Below the pieces are notes generated by a model, which did not search any database, was not told the origin of the DNA, and was given only the letters and a program-made list of their open reading frames with translations. Source: Actibacterium sp. XHP0104 (lineage in GTDB: Bacteria; Pseudomonadota; Alphaproteobacteria; Rhodobacterales; Rhodobacteraceae). Taken from it: a stretch of 64,000 nucleotides of DNA. Location of the stretch: NCBI RefSeq assembly GCF_025751515.1, contig NZ_JAOWLE010000007.1, positions 62,001 to 126,000 of the forward strand, read 5' to 3'. Positions 26,877-37,500 of this stretch are shown here, one piece after another. Each line of letters opens with the position of its first letter. Position 1 is the first letter of the stretch. Position numbers and translations under genes: made by a program.

Positions 26877-28189
26877 GTGGCCTCGGCAATCATGTGAAAG
26901 AAGGTGCCGGTGGCATTGCCCCGGCGCGACCCGGTTTCGGGCACGGCGGCGCCATTGGCATCGGTGACCTCGGCCAGCGGCGCATCGGGCTGGTCGAGGA
27001 TGGTGGAGTAGTGGAACTCGTGCCCGCGCAGGCGGCTGCCGGGGGCGTGGCCGGGCAGGGCGGAGTGCAGCCGGGCCAGGCGATAGCCCAGGTGCATCTT
27101 GCGTTTGGCGAACGAGGTCACCAGCCCCAGCAGCCCGGCCATCTCGTGGCGGGCGCCGTCCTTGTCGATCAGGGCGGTGCCCATCGCCATATATCCCCCG
27201 CATTCGCCATGCACCGGGCGGGTGCGGGCGAAATCCTGCAACCCGGCGCGAAACCGGGTGGCGGCGGCAAGGCGGCCGGCGTGCAGTTCGGGATAGCCGC
27301 CGGGCAGCCAGCAGGCATCGGCCGAGCCATCGGGCGCCTGATCGGCCAGCGGCGAAAAGGGCAGGATCTCGGCCCCGGCGGCGCGCCAGCTTTCCAAGAG
27401 GTGCGGATAGACGAAGGAAAACGCCGCATCGCGGGCAAGGGCAACGCGCTGGCCCGGCGGCGGCGCGGTGCGGGTGGCGTTGGGCGCCGTGATGCCGGTG
27501 GGCCGGGCGGCGGCGATGATCCGGGGCAGGTCCATGTTCTGGGCGATGAAATCGGCGGCGGCGTTCAGGATGTCGTCAAGCGCGGCGTGTTCCTCGGCCT
27601 GCACCAGCCCCAGGTGGCGGTTGGGCATCTCGATCGAGGCCAGCCGGGGCAGCGCGCCCAGAACCTCGATGCCGGCGGCCTGCATTCCGGCGCGCACCAG
27701 GGCCTCGTGCCGGGGGCTGGCGACACGGTTCAGCACCACGCCCGCCAGCGCCACGTCGGGGCGCATGGCGGCGAACCCGCGCGCCACCGCCGCCGCCGAT
27801 TGCGCCTGGCCCGACACATCCAGCACCAGCACCACCGGCCAGCCGGTCAGCGCGGCGATATCGGCGCTGGCGCCGGTGCCGCTTTCGCCGGGGCAGGCCA
27901 CGCCGTCGAACAGGCCCATCGAGCCCTCGGCCAGCGCCAGGTCGGCCCCGTCGCAGGCCGCGATCAGCCGATGCAGCAGGCCCGGCCGCATGGCCCAGCT
28001 GTCAAGGTTGACCGAGGCCCGCCCGCAGGCCGCGCCGTGAAAGCCGGGGTCGATATAGTCGGGGCCGCTTTTGAAGGGCTGCACCTGCGCGCCGGCGCGG
28101 GTCAGCGCGCGCAAGAGGCCCAGCATCAGCGTGGTCTTGCCCGTGCCCGACGCCGGGGCCGAGATCAGCAGGCCGGGGGGCAGGCTCAT
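26873..28189 (-). CDS. cobB: Hydrogenobyrinic acid a,c-diamide synthase CobB
   Basis: ATP- and glutamine-dependent amidation of the a and c side chains of hydrogenobyrinic acid. 438 aa. N-terminal dethiobiotin-synthetase-like ATPase with P-loop [10 protein letters not shown] (11-20) and [15 protein letters not shown]-terminal glutamine amidotransferase-like domain with catalytic Cys330 in VHGECGGYM and the partner His in [12 protein letters not shown] overlaps at both ends with cobM and cobA. Confidence 0.95.
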   Translation of the reverse strand: MSLPPGLLISAPASGTGKTTLMLGLLRALTRAGAQVQPFKSGPDYIDPGFHGAACGRASVNLDSWAMRPGLLHRLIAACDGADLALAEGSMGLFDGVACPGESGTGASADIAALTGWPVVLVLDVSGQAQSAAAVARGFAAMRPDVALAGVVLNRVASPRHEALVRAGMQAAGIEVLGALPRLASIEMPNRHLGLVQAEEHAALDDILNAAADFIAQNMDLPRIIAAARPTGITAPNATRTAPPPGQRVALARDAAFSFVYPHLLESWRAAGAEILPFSPLADQAPDGSADACWLPGGYPELHAGRLAAATRFRAGLQDFARTRPVHGECGGYMAMGTALIDKDGARHEMAGLLGLVTSFAKRKMHLGYRLARLHSALPGHAPGSRLRGHEFHYSTILDQPDAPLAEVTDANGAAVPETGSRRGNATGTFFHMIAEAT

Positions 28190-28971
28190 TCGACGCCCTC
28201 CGGAAAGCGCGGCTGGGTGCCGACCGGGCGAAAGCGGCGGTCGTAATCGCCGGCGTAAAGGCAGCTTTCGTCAAAGCCCTCGGCCGCCAGCGCGGGCCCC
28301 ACAAGGATCAGCGCGGTGCGGCCGCGTTCGCCATCGGTGGCGTCGATCACGCTGCCCAGCGTGGCGCGGATGATGTGCTGGTCGGGCCATGTGGCGCGCC
28401 AGACCACCGCGACCGGGCAGTCGGCGCCATAGGCCGGGCTTAGCCGGGCGACCACCTCGTCCAGCACATGCACCGACAGGTGAATGGCCAGCGTCGCGCC
28501 GGTGGCGGCAAAGTTTTCCAGCGTTTCGCCCTCGGGCATGGCGCTGGCCCGGCCCGAGGTTCGGGTCAGCACCAGCGACTGCGCCACGCCCGGCAGGGTT
28601 AGCTCGTTGCCCAGCGCGGCGGCGGCGGCGGCAAAGGCGGGCACGCCGGGGGTGATGTCGTAGGGGATGCCCTCGGCCCGCAGGCGGCGCAGCTGTTCGC
28701 CCATCGCCGACCAGACCGACAGATCGCCCGAATGCAGCCGCGCCACATCCTGCCCGGCGGCATGGGCAGTTTTGATCTCGGATATGATCTCGTCCAGCGA
28801 CAGCGGTGCCGTGTTCACGATCCGTGCGCCGGGGGGGCAATGGGCCAGCAGGGCCTCGGGCACCAGAGATCCGGCATAGAGGCAGACGGGGCAGGCGGCG
28901 ATCAGGTCGCGTCCGCGCAGGGTGATCAGGTCGGCGGCGCCGGGGCCGGCGCCGATGAAATGGACGGTCAT
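28186..28971 (-). CDS. cobM: Precorrin-4 C11-methyltransferase CobM
   Basis: SAM-dependent methylation of precorrin-4 at C11 to precorrin-5. 261 aa from [20 protein letters not shown]. Visible: [53 protein letters not shown], and [15 protein letters not shown], all typical of CobM/CbiF. Start placed at this ATG because it overlaps the cobE stop (ATGA); upstream frame is shadow of cobE and cobL. Overlaps cobB by ATGA. Confidence 0.95.
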   Translation of the reverse strand: MTVHFIGAGPGAADLITLRGRDLIAACPVCLYAGSLVPEALLAHCPPGARIVNTAPLSLDEIISEIKTAHAAGQDVARLHSGDLSVWSAMGEQLRRLRAEGIPYDITPGVPAFAAAAAALGNELTLPGVAQSLVLTRTSGRASAMPEGETLENFAATGATLAIHLSVHVLDEVVARLSPAYGADCPVAVVWRATWPDQHIIRATLGSVIDATDGERGRTALILVGPALAAEGFDESCLYAGDYDRRFRPVGTQPRFPEGVE

Positions 28972-29330
28972 GAGGGGGATCCTTCTGCAAGGGCGGCGGT
29001 GGCCATGCCATCGGCCGACTGAACGCGCGGCCCGGTCAGGCGGGCGCCGGGGCCGGCGGCGGCAAGGGCCGCGGCCTCGGCCAGGCTGCCGGTGCCGAAC
29101 CGGGCGGTGACGCGGGGCGATTGGGTAAGGGTGGTCTGGCGCGCCAGATCGGCGGGCGGAATGGCGTGCAGGGGCAGGCCCAACTCGGCCGCCAGGGCGC
29201 GGGCCTGCGGGGTGCGGGCCTTGGTGTCTGCCGTCGCCAGCGCCTGAGCGCCCGCACCCGCCAAGGCCAGCGCCTCGCGCAGCGACGACAGGGGCGCGCC
29301 GGCCCGGAAACCGATACCTGCGATCTTCAT
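28968..29330 (-). CDS. cobE: Cobalamin biosynthesis protein CobE (CbiG C-terminal domain type)
   Basis: 120 aa. Visible: [19 protein letters not shown] and [26 protein letters not shown], matching the C-terminal domain shared by CobE and CbiG. The family is required for efficient aerobic corrin synthesis, but its exact reaction is not settled; it is thought to help handle intermediates between the methylation steps. Coupled by ATGA to cobL before and cobM after. Confidence 0.85.
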   Translation of the reverse strand: MKIAGIGFRAGAPLSSLREALALAGAGAQALATADTKARTPQARALAAELGLPLHAIPPADLARQTTLTQSPRVTARFGTGSLAEAAALAAAGPGARLTGPRVQSADGMATAALAEGSPS

Positions 29331-30517
29331 CGGATGACGCTCCACTGGGTGATCGGGCGGGCGCGGTCCCAGCCGCGCATCCGGCCCAGCGGTGCGGCCT
29401 CGGCCAGCTCGGCACGCAGCAAATGGCCGCCGTGCCGCTGGTGGCTGTCGATCAGCAGCGCCTCGGATTCCAGCGTCACCGCATTTGCGACGATCCGGGT
29501 GCCGGCGGGCAGGGTTCGCCACAGATGGGCGATCAGCTCGGGCGAGCCGCCGCCGCCCAGAAACACTGCATCGGGGGCGGGCAGGTCGGTCAGGGCCTGC
29601 GGCGCGGCGCCTTGGATGACCTCGATCATATGATCCAGCCCAAAGACCACGGCATTGGCGCCGATATTGGCGCAGCGATCGGCGCGGGGCTCGATCGTGA
29701 TGGCGCGCCCGCCCGGTGCGGCCAGCGCCCATTCGACCGAGATTGACCCCGAGCCCCCGCCGATATCCCACAACAATTCACCCGCGCGCGGGGCCAGGGC
29801 CGACAGGGTCAGCGCGCGCACGGGGCGCTTGGTGATCTGGCCGTCATGGGTGAACATGTCGTCGGGCAGGCCGCTGGCACGCGGCAGGCCGGGTGCGCCC
29901 GCCGCGGTGATCGCCACGGCGACCGGGGCGGCGACATCGGGCAGGGCAAAATCCTGCGCGCGGGTCTGGCGCAGCCGTTCGCGCGGGCCGCCCAGGCATT
30001 CCAGCACATGCAGCTTTGACGGGCCAAAGCCGCGCGCGCTCAGCCAGCGCGCCAGATCCCCCGCTGCCGCGCCATCGCGCAGCAGGCAGATCACCTGCCG
30101 CCCCGGAGCCAGAACCGGCACCAGACGCTCGAACGGGGCGGCGTGCAGGCCCATGCAAACGGTGGCCTCAATGCGCCAGCCCAGCCGCGCCGCCGCCAGC
30201 GAAAAGGTCGAGGGTGCCGGAAAGGCGCGCCATTCGCCGGGCGCCAGATGCGCCGCCAGCGACCCGCCCGCGCCATGCCAGAACGGATCACCCGAGACCA
30301 GCACCGCCACCTTGCGCACGCGTTCGGCCAGCACCGGTTCGACCGAGAACGGCACCGGCCAGGGGCGGCCCCGGTCGGCCACGCCGGCCAGATCCAGGTG
30401 GCGCGGCCCGCCGAACACGATTTCGGCCTCGGCCAGCGCGCGGCGGCTTGCATCGGGCAGGCCGGGCAGGCCATCTTCGGTGATGCCGATGAGGCTTAGC
30501 CAGGGGGTATCAGACAT
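29327..30517 (-). CDS. cobL: Precorrin-6Y C5,15-methyltransferase (decarboxylating) CobL
   Basis: Bifunctional: methylates C5 and C15 and decarboxylates the C12 acetate of precorrin-6B. 396 aa from [17 protein letters not shown]-terminal CbiE-like methylase ([24 protein letters not shown]) and C-terminal CbiT-like Rossmann methylase ([20 protein letters not shown], then [11 protein letters not shown]). The start ATG (30517-30515) overlaps, on the other strand, the ATG of cobK (30516-30518) within a CATG palindrome. Stop coupled to cobE by ATGA. Confidence 0.95.
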   Translation of the reverse strand: MSDTPWLSLIGITEDGLPGLPDASRRALAEAEIVFGGPRHLDLAGVADRGRPWPVPFSVEPVLAERVRKVAVLVSGDPFWHGAGGSLAAHLAPGEWRAFPAPSTFSLAAARLGWRIEATVCMGLHAAPFERLVPVLAPGRQVICLLRDGAAAGDLARWLSARGFGPSKLHVLECLGGPRERLRQTRAQDFALPDVAAPVAVAITAAGAPGLPRASGLPDDMFTHDGQITKRPVRALTLSALAPRAGELLWDIGGGSGSISVEWALAAPGGRAITIEPRADRCANIGANAVVFGLDHMIEVIQGAAPQALTDLPAPDAVFLGGGGSPELIAHLWRTLPAGTRIVANAVTLESEALLIDSHQRHGGHLLRAELAEAAPLGRMRGWDRARPITQWSVIR

Positions 30518-31247
30518 GACGCGCATCCTTGTTCTTGGCGGCACGGCCGAGGCCTCGCGGCTGGCACGGGCGCTGGCAGATGCGGGGGCGGATGCGGTAT
30601 TTTCCTATGCCGGGCGCACGCAGGCGCCGGTGGCCCAGCCGCTGCCCACGCGGGTGGGCGGCTTTGGCGGGGTTGAGGGGCTGATCGCCTATCTGCGGGC
30701 CGAGCGCATCACCCATGTGGTTGACGCCACCCACCCGTTTGCCGCGCAGATGAGCGCGAATGCCGTTGCCGCCTGTGGTCGCGCCGGTGTGGCGCTGGCC
30801 GCGTTCGAGCGCGCGCCCTGGCAGCCCGGCCCCGGCGATCGCTGGACCCGCGTTGCCGATCTGGGCGCCGCCGTCGCGGCCCTTCCCGATGCGCCTGCCC
30901 GGGTGTTTCTGGCCATCGGCCGGCAAAACCTTGATGTCTTTGCCGCGCGGCCCGGTCATTTCTATTTGCTGCGGCTGGTCGATGAGCCGCAGGCGCCGCT
31001 GCCCTTGCCCGACTGCGCGGCGGTGATCGCCCGCGGCCCCTTTAGCGTCGAACAGGATACGGACCTGCTGCGCCAGCATCGCATCGACCTGATCGTCGCC
31101 AAGAACAGCGGCGGGCGCGGGGCCGAGGCCAAGCTGGCCGCCGCGCGCGCGCTGGGCCTGCCGGTGGTCATGATCGACCGCCCCGCCGTGCCCGACCGGC
31201 TGGTTCTGGGCCATGTCGATGAGGTGATGCGCTGGCTGGGTCATTAG
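30516..31247 (+). CDS. cobK: Precorrin-6A reductase CobK, inverted within the cob operon
   Basis: NADPH-dependent reduction of precorrin-6A to precorrin-6B. 243 aa from [17 protein letters not shown]. Visible: GGTAEASRLARALA (nucleotide site), VDATHPFAAQMSANAV and NSGGRGAEAKLAAARALGLPVVMIDRP. The only plus-strand gene inside the minus-strand operon: its ATG shares two bases with the cobL ATG and its TAG overlaps the cobJ TAA by 4 nt. There is no spacer for a promoter, so it must be transcribed from within the cobL 5' coding region. The long cob mRNA is antisense to it. Confidence 0.95.
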   Translation: MTRILVLGGTAEASRLARALADAGADAVFSYAGRTQAPVAQPLPTRVGGFGGVEGLIAYLRAERITHVVDATHPFAAQMSANAVAACGRAGVALAAFERAPWQPGPGDRWTRVADLGAAVAALPDAPARVFLAIGRQNLDVFAARPGHFYLLRLVDEPQAPLPLPDCAAVIARGPFSVEQDTDLLRQHRIDLIVAKNSGGRGAEAKLAAARALGLPVVMIDRPAVPDRLVLGHVDEVMRWLGH

Positions 31248-31984
31248 GCGCGCCTTGGGGTATAGACGTAACGCCCGACGCGGCGGGTGTCGGCATTGCC
31301 GACGATCACCACGGTGCGCATGTCGGCCATCTCGGGCGTGGCTTCGGCCAGGGTGACGGTATGCAGGCACTGATCGGGTTTGGTCACGTCGCGGGCGAAT
31401 GAAATCAGCCGTTCGCCGCCGCATTCGTCGCGCAGGATATCCAGCGCCTGGCCAAACTGATGCGGCCGCGAGGCCGAGCGCGGGTTGTAGAACGCCATCG
31501 CGAACCCTCCCCGCGCCGCCATGCGCAGGCGGTGTTCGATCACCGACCAGGGTTTCAGGTTGTCGCTGAGGTTGATCGCGCAGAAATCATGCCCCAGTGG
31601 CGCGCCCAGCTGCGCGGCGGCGGCCAGCATGGCGGTGATGCCGGGCAGGATGCGGATATCAATGTCGTCGGGTGTACCGGGGCGGTTTTCCAGCGCCTCA
31701 AACAGGGCCGAGGCCATGGCGAACACCCCCGGATCGCCCGATGACACGATCACCACGCGCCGACCCTGCGCCGCCATGTCCAGCGCATGGGCGGCGCGGT
31801 CCAGCTCGACCCGGTTGTCGCTTTCATGCAGGGTCAGGCCGGGGCGTGGCGCGATGCGGCGCACATAGGGGATGTAGCCGACGATATCGGTGGCCGCGTC
31901 CAGCGCGGCGCGCACTTCGGGGGTGATCAGCGCCTCGTCGCCCGGGCCCAGCCCTGCCACGGTCAGGGTGCCGGCGGTGGTCAT
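31244..31984 (-). CDS. cobJ: Precorrin-3B C17-methyltransferase CobJ
   Basis: SAM-dependent methylation with ring contraction, giving precorrin-4. 246 aa. Visible: LTVAGLGPGDEALITPEVRAAL, VVIVSSGDPGVFAMASALFE, ILPGITAMLAAAAQLGAPLGHDF and FYNPRSASRPHQ, characteristic of CobJ/CbiH. The start overlaps the cobI stop (ATGA). Its stop overlaps that of convergent cobK in the bases TTAG. Confidence 0.95.
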   Translation of the reverse strand: MTTAGTLTVAGLGPGDEALITPEVRAALDAATDIVGYIPYVRRIAPRPGLTLHESDNRVELDRAAHALDMAAQGRRVVIVSSGDPGVFAMASALFEALENRPGTPDDIDIRILPGITAMLAAAAQLGAPLGHDFCAINLSDNLKPWSVIEHRLRMAARGGFAMAFYNPRSASRPHQFGQALDILRDECGGERLISFARDVTKPDQCLHTVTLAEATPEMADMRTVVIVGNADTRRVGRYVYTPRRA

Positions 31985-32703
31985 GGGCGCCTGCCGTTGC
32001 CGTGAACCACGGCTATGGTGAAATAGGGCACTTCGGCGGTGGCTTCGGTCAGGCGCTGGACGTTCTGCCCGGCCATGGTGCCGCGTTCGACCAGCCAGGT
32101 GTCGTCCAGCCGCCCGGCGCGGGTCAGCGCGCGTTTCAGGCGCGGCAGGTTGCGGCCGATCTTCATCACCACCAGCGCATCGGTATCGGCGGCGCGGCGG
32201 GCCAGCTCGTCCTCGGGCAGGGTGGCGGTCAGCACGGTCAGCACGTCATCGCCCCAGGTGATCGGCACGCCGGTCGCGGTCCAGCAGCCCGACATGCCGG
32301 TGATGCCGGGGATGACCTCGACCGGGGTGCGGCCTTGCAGGCGGCTGTGCAGGTGCATGAACGAGCCATAGAAAAACGGGTCGCCCTCGCACAGCACGAT
32401 CACGTCGTCGGTGCGGGTCAGCGTGTCCAAGCGGTCGGCCCAGTCGTCATAGAACGCGGCCAGCAGGCGGTTGTATTCCGGGTCAGAGAACGGAATTTCG
32501 GTCGTGACCGGATATTCCATCGCATGTTCCTGCGCGTCCGGGTTCAGCATACCCTCGACGATGGCGCGGGCCTGGCCGGCGCGGCCTGCCTTGCGGAAAT
32601 AGGCCACGTGGCGTGCGCCCCGGATCAGCCGGTCTGCGCGCACGCTCATCAGTTCGGGGTCGCCGGGGCCAAGGCCCACGCAGATCACCTTGCCCATGGT
32701 CAT
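31981..32703 (-). CDS. cobI: Precorrin-2 C20-methyltransferase CobI
   Basis: SAM-dependent methylation of precorrin-2 at C20 to precorrin-3A, committing the intermediate to B12. 240 aa. Visible: VICVGLGPGDPELMSVRADRLIR, IVLCEGDPFFYGSFMHLHSRL and VIPGITGMSGCWTATGVPIT. Coupled by ATGA to cobH before and cobJ after. Confidence 0.95.
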   Translation of the reverse strand: MTMGKVICVGLGPGDPELMSVRADRLIRGARHVAYFRKAGRAGQARAIVEGMLNPDAQEHAMEYPVTTEIPFSDPEYNRLLAAFYDDWADRLDTLTRTDDVIVLCEGDPFFYGSFMHLHSRLQGRTPVEVIPGITGMSGCWTATGVPITWGDDVLTVLTATLPEDELARRAADTDALVVMKIGRNLPRLKRALTRAGRLDDTWLVERGTMAGQNVQRLTEATAEVPYFTIAVVHGNGRRP

Positions 32704-33329
32704 TCCTTCCAGCTGGCCAGCGCGTTCACCGCCGCCACCGTGATGGCCGAGCCGCCGAGGCGCCCCTGCACGATCATCGAGGGCACGGGCAGTTCCTGCA
32801 TCAGCGCGTCTTTGGATTCGGCCGCACCGACAAAGCCCACCGGGCAGCCGATGATGGCCGCCGGGCGCGGGCAGGCGGGGTCATCCAGCATGTTCATCAG
32901 GTGAAACAGCGCCGTGGGCGCGTTGCCGATCGCCACCACCGCGCCGTCCAGATGGGGGCGCCACAGCTCGATCGCGGCGGCCGAGCGGGTGTTGCCCATC
33001 TGGCGCGCCATCTCGGGCACGCAGGCGTCGTGCAGGGTGCAGATCACCGGGTTGTCGGCGGGCAGGCGCGGGCGGGTGATGCCCTCGGACACCATGCGCG
33101 CGTCGCACAGGATTGGCGCACCGGCGGCCAGCGCAGCGCGGGCGGCGCGGGCCATGCCGGGTGAAAAGCGCACGTCGCGTTCCAGCCCGACCAGCCCCGC
33201 GGCATGGATCATGCGAACGACGACCGGTTCCTCGTCACGGTCGAACCGCGACAGCGCGGCCTCGGCCCGGATGGTGGCAAAGCTTTCGGCATAGATGCGG
33301 GCGCCGTCGGTTTCATAGATATGGGGCAT
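32700..33329 (-). CDS. cobH: Precorrin-8X methylmutase CobH
   Basis: Moves the C11 methyl group to C12, giving hydrogenobyrinic acid; the last step of the corrin ring. 209 aa. Catalytic histidine in MIHAAG (His42), then ILCDARMVSEGI, GNAPTALFHLMNM and IGCPVGFVGAAESKDAL. The ATG follows the cobG TGA with no spacer, and its stop overlaps cobI (ATGA). Confidence 0.95.
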   Translation of the reverse strand: MPHIYETDGARIYAESFATIRAEAALSRFDRDEEPVVVRMIHAAGLVGLERDVRFSPGMARAARAALAAGAPILCDARMVSEGITRPRLPADNPVICTLHDACVPEMARQMGNTRSAAAIELWRPHLDGAVVAIGNAPTALFHLMNMLDDPACPRPAAIIGCPVGFVGAAESKDALMQELPVPSMIVQGRLGGSAITVAAVNALASWKE

Positions 33330-34520
33330 TCACGGCCTCTTGGTCAGACTGTCGAACAGGGATGGCAGATCGCCGGCGTTTAGGCCGGTCACGGCGGGCG
33401 GGGCGGCGGCGGTGCCGTCGCGGATCAGGTCAAAAAGGTCTGGGCCGCGCGCGACCAGTACCAGCGGCGCGGGGCCGGGATGGGCACAGCCCTTGGCGCA
33501 GCCCGAGACATGCAGCATCTCGTGCGGCGCCAATCGCGGGGCGAGGGTGGCGGCCACCGCGCGGGTGTCGGACAGTCCCTGCGGGCAACCGGGCGCTCCG
33601 GTGCAGGCGGTGACGCGCCGCAGCGGATCGTCGGGCCGGGTGATCAGGTCGTCTGCCCCAGCCAGATCGGTGGCGGAAAGGCCGCGCAGGAACAGCATGC
33701 GAAACGGGGTCACGGCCATATCGCCCGGCGCGCGTTCCGCCAACCAGCCCAGACGCGCGGCGGGCAGCTGGCCGAATACGGCGGTGATGCAGAGCCCGCC
33801 CGCCCATGGGCCGGGTGTGGCGGTCGGTGCGGCGGGGGCGGGTAGCACATCGCCCGGCCAGCCCGGTGGCAGGGTGGCACCGTCTTGCAGGTGGCGGCGC
33901 ATTCGGCCCCGGCCATCCGGCCCCACGCCGCCTGAGGCGATGAACCAGCGCGCCAGATCCAGCGCCATCTCGACCCCCTGCGCGGGGTCGGCGGCGGCGC
34001 GGCCCGTGTCGGCCCCGTCGGGGCGTACGATCAGCCCGGTCGTGCCGGTTTCGATGCGGATATCACCGATCGCCCGCGCCAGGTCGCGCCGGTCGGGGGG
34101 CGCGTCGATGACAAAGCCGAACTTGCCGGGCAGCGCGGCCAGGTCATCGCCGGCCAGCCCCCGGATCAGGGCGGTGGCCATGGCGTCTTGCCACGCGGCG
34201 TCATCGCCGGTGCAGAACGGGTTGAGGATGATGTTGCGGCGCGCCTCGATCTGGGGGCTGTCATCGATCAGCCCCTGCGCGCGCAGGGCCTCGGTCAGCC
34301 CGGCCAGCGCGGTATCGGCCACGCCCCGGATTTGCAGATTGGCGCGGGTGGTCAGCTCGATCATGCCGGTTCCATGGGTCTGGGCCAGCTCGGCCAGCGC
34401 GCGGGCCTGGCCCCGCGACAGCCGCCCCAGCGGCGGGCGCACCCGCACCACCAGCCCGTCGCCCGAGCGCATCGGACGCAACGCGCCGGGGCAGCGGCCA
34501 TGGATCACCGGCGCGCTCAT
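33330..34520 (-). CDS. cobG: Precorrin-3B synthase CobG
   Basis: Oxygen-dependent monooxygenase turning precorrin-3A into precorrin-3B; marks the aerobic pathway. 396 aa from MSAPVIHGRC. Nitrite/sulfite-reductase-like fold with two ferredoxin-like repeats (GDGLVVRVRPPLGRLS, ELTTRANLQIRG) and Fe-S cysteines in CTGAPGCPQG and SGCAKGCAHP. Needs an external electron donor, for which the DUF1636 protein at the head of the operon is a candidate. Start overlaps the cobN stop (ATGA). Confidence 0.93.
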   Translation of the reverse strand: MSAPVIHGRCPGALRPMRSGDGLVVRVRPPLGRLSRGQARALAELAQTHGTGMIELTTRANLQIRGVADTALAGLTEALRAQGLIDDSPQIEARRNIILNPFCTGDDAAWQDAMATALIRGLAGDDLAALPGKFGFVIDAPPDRRDLARAIGDIRIETGTTGLIVRPDGADTGRAAADPAQGVEMALDLARWFIASGGVGPDGRGRMRRHLQDGATLPPGWPGDVLPAPAAPTATPGPWAGGLCITAVFGQLPAARLGWLAERAPGDMAVTPFRMLFLRGLSATDLAGADDLITRPDDPLRRVTACTGAPGCPQGLSDTRAVAATLAPRLAPHEMLHVSGCAKGCAHPGPAPLVLVARGPDLFDLIRDGTAAAPPAVTGLNAGDLPSLFDSLTKRP

Positions 34521-37500
34521 TCCAGACCCTCCATCGCGGCGGCGATCGAGTTGCGCCGCGTGTCCCACAGCCCGGCCTCGCGCAGGGCGGCAAAGCGCGC
34601 GCGCATCGCCGCCAGCGCGCCGGGATTGGCGTCCTGCATGAAATCGACCAGATCGGCGCGGCCCAGCGTGGCCTCGAAGTAAAGATCGAACAGATGCGCC
34701 GGCACAACGCCCGCCAGATGGGCGAAGGCGGCCATGTGATCCAGCGTGGCGGCAATCTCGGCGGCGCCGCGAAAGCCGTGCCGCATCATGCCGGTGGCCC
34801 AGTTGGGATTGGCGGCGCGGGCGCGGGTGACGCGGGCGATTTCCTCGCCCAGATCGCGGGCGCGCGGGGCATCGGGGCGGGTGGCGTCGAGGTGGTAGAG
34901 CGCCGGGCGCGGCGCCCCCAGCCGGGCCATTGCGGCGGCAAACCCGGCCTCGTGCGCGGCATAGTCCGAGGCCATCAATAGGTCGGTTTCGGGCAGGTCT
35001 TGCAGATGCACGAAACTGTCGGCCTCGCGCAGGCGGGTTTCCAGCGCGGCGCGGGCCGGGCGGATCGCGCCCTGCGCGTCGATCGCGTGCGACGAGGCGG
35101 CCAGCCAGGCCTCGCCCGCCGCCGCGCGCGCGGCATCGGTATAGTCATCCAGCGCCGCGCCCATGTTCAGGCCATAGAGGCCGGGCTTGGGGCCAAAGAC
35201 CCGCGGTGCGGTCCGCAGGTAGGGGTTGTCGGCGGCGTCCTCGTCGCGGCCCGACAGCGCGGCGGCGGCGGTTTCGAACATCTGCGCCAGCCCCGGAAAC
35301 ACGTCGCGAAACAGGCCCGAGACCCGCAGCGTTACGTCGATGCGCGGCCGGTTCAGCAGGGCCAGCGGGATCACCTCGAACCCGCTGACGCGTTCCGATC
35401 CGTCGTCCCATTTCGGCGCCAGCCCTGCCAGGTGCAGCGCCATGGCGAATTCCTCGCCCGCTGTGCGCATGGTGGCGCTGCCCCACAGGTCGATCACCAG
35501 CCCGCGCGGCCAGTCGCCGTGGTCTTGCAAATGGCGGCGCAGCAGTTCCTCGGCCAGTTTCACGCCCTGCGCATGGGCCGCGCGCGAGGGCACGGCGCGC
35601 GGATCGGTGGTGTAAAGGTTGCGCCCGGTGGGCCGCACGTCGTCGCGCCCGCGATGGGGTGACCCCGATGGCCCCGGCGCGACCATGCGGCCCGTCAACG
35701 CGGCCTCTAGCCCGGCCCGTTCCTGCGCGCCGTGATCGCCCAGGCCAAAGATATGCAGGCCCTCGCCATACTGGCTTTCCTTGATGTCGCAGACAAAGCT
35801 GTCGATGCGGGTGATGGCCTCGGCGGGGCTGGTATCGGCGGTCAGGCCCAGGTCGGTCTCGACGCCGGTGCCGCGAGCCTCGGCGCGGATGTCAGAGATC
35901 AGCCGGTCGCGCCGGGCCGGGTCCAGCCCGTCGGCGGTGGAGTATTCGTCGAGCAGCTGTTCCAGCCGGCCCAGCCCCTGCGGCAGGGTGGTCTGGGCCA
36001 GCGGCGGAGGCATATGGCCGATGGTCACCGCGCCGATCCGGCGCTTGGCCTGAGCGGCCTCGCCGGGGTCGTTGACGATGAACGGATAGATCACCGGCAG
36101 CGCGCCGGTCAGCGCCTCGGGCCAGCAGTCATCCGACAGGGCCACGGCCTTGCCCGGCAGCCATTCCAGCGTGCCATGCGCGCCGATATGGATCAGCGCG
36201 TCGGCCTGCGCGCGCAGCCAAAGGTAAAACGCCACGTAGGAATGGCAGGGCGTGCGCGACAGGTCGTGATAGTCGTCGGCGCGGGTGTCGATCTGGCCGC
36301 GCTCGGGTTGCAGGGCGATCAGGGTGTTGCCGCTGTGCAGGGCGGCAAAGCGGAAGGTGTTGCCGTCGCATATCGGGTCATTGGCCGGGTCGCCCCAGGC
36401 GCGGGTCAGGTCATCGCGCAGCCCCTTTGGCAGGGTGGCCAGCGCGGCGCGATAGTCGTCCAGCGGCCAGTGCAGGGTGTCATGGCCAAGGCGCGCGGCG
36501 GTGTCGTCGGTGGCGGGCGCGTTCAGCCCCATCGCGCGCAGCTGGCCCAGGATCGCGTCGCAAGAGGCCGGCGCATCCAACCCCACCGCATGGGCCAGCT
36601 GATGCGCCTTGCCCGGATAGGTCGACAGCACCAGCGCCACGCGTTTCTGGGCGGCGGGCAGGGCGCGCAGCCGGTTCCAGGCCGCCACGCGGTCGGCGAT
36701 GGCGTCAACGCGCACCGGGTCGGCGCGATGGGCAAAGCGGGCATATTCCAGATCGGGGTCGCGCTTTTCGGGCTGTTTGAAACTGGCCACCCCGGCAAAG
36801 ACGCGGCCATCAACCTCGGGCAGAACCACATGCATGGCCAGATCGGCGGGCGAGAGGCCGCGCTCGGCCATGGCCCAGTCCTTGCGCCGCGCGGTCGACA
36901 GGGCGACCTGAAACACCGGGCATCCTGCGGCATCCAGCGGCGAGGCCGCGCCATCGGCGCCACGGGCGGAAAAGGCGGTGGCGTTGACGATGGCGGCGGG
37001 CGTCAGGCGGGCAATGCGGTCGCGCAGCCAGTCGGCGGTGCCGGGCGCCTTGAGGCTGGTGGCAAAGATGCCGTGGGCGTCGAACCCGCGTGCCCGCAGG
37101 GCGGTGATCAGTGCATCAATCGGGCCGGTATCGGCCGAGGTCAGGTATGACCGGTAAAAGCTGACCAGCGCGAAGGGCGCCGCGCCGGGCGTGGGCTCGG
37201 GCACCACGCCATGCGTGGGGTCATAGAATCCGGCCTCGGGCACGGTCTTGTCGCCGCGCACCGGCCCGGCATAAAGCCCCGCCGCCAGCGCCAGCTGTGC
37301 CAGCGCCGCCTGTGCCGCCACCGCGCCGCCCGCATCGCACAGCACCTGCAACCGCCGCAGGGTTGAAACCGGCAGGGTCGAGACCTGATCAAGCCGGGGA
37401 TCGGGCCGCCCGTCGGCGGGCAGCACCGCCAGCGCGATGCCGCGGCGCCGGGCCATGTCTTGCAGGGTGGCCAGGCCGTAGGGCCAATAGCTTTCGCCGC

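Noticed and set aside
35732-37150. 472-codon open frame on the plus strand inside cobN
   Set aside because: Antisense shadow of a high-GC gene; no family resemblance and no ribosome site.
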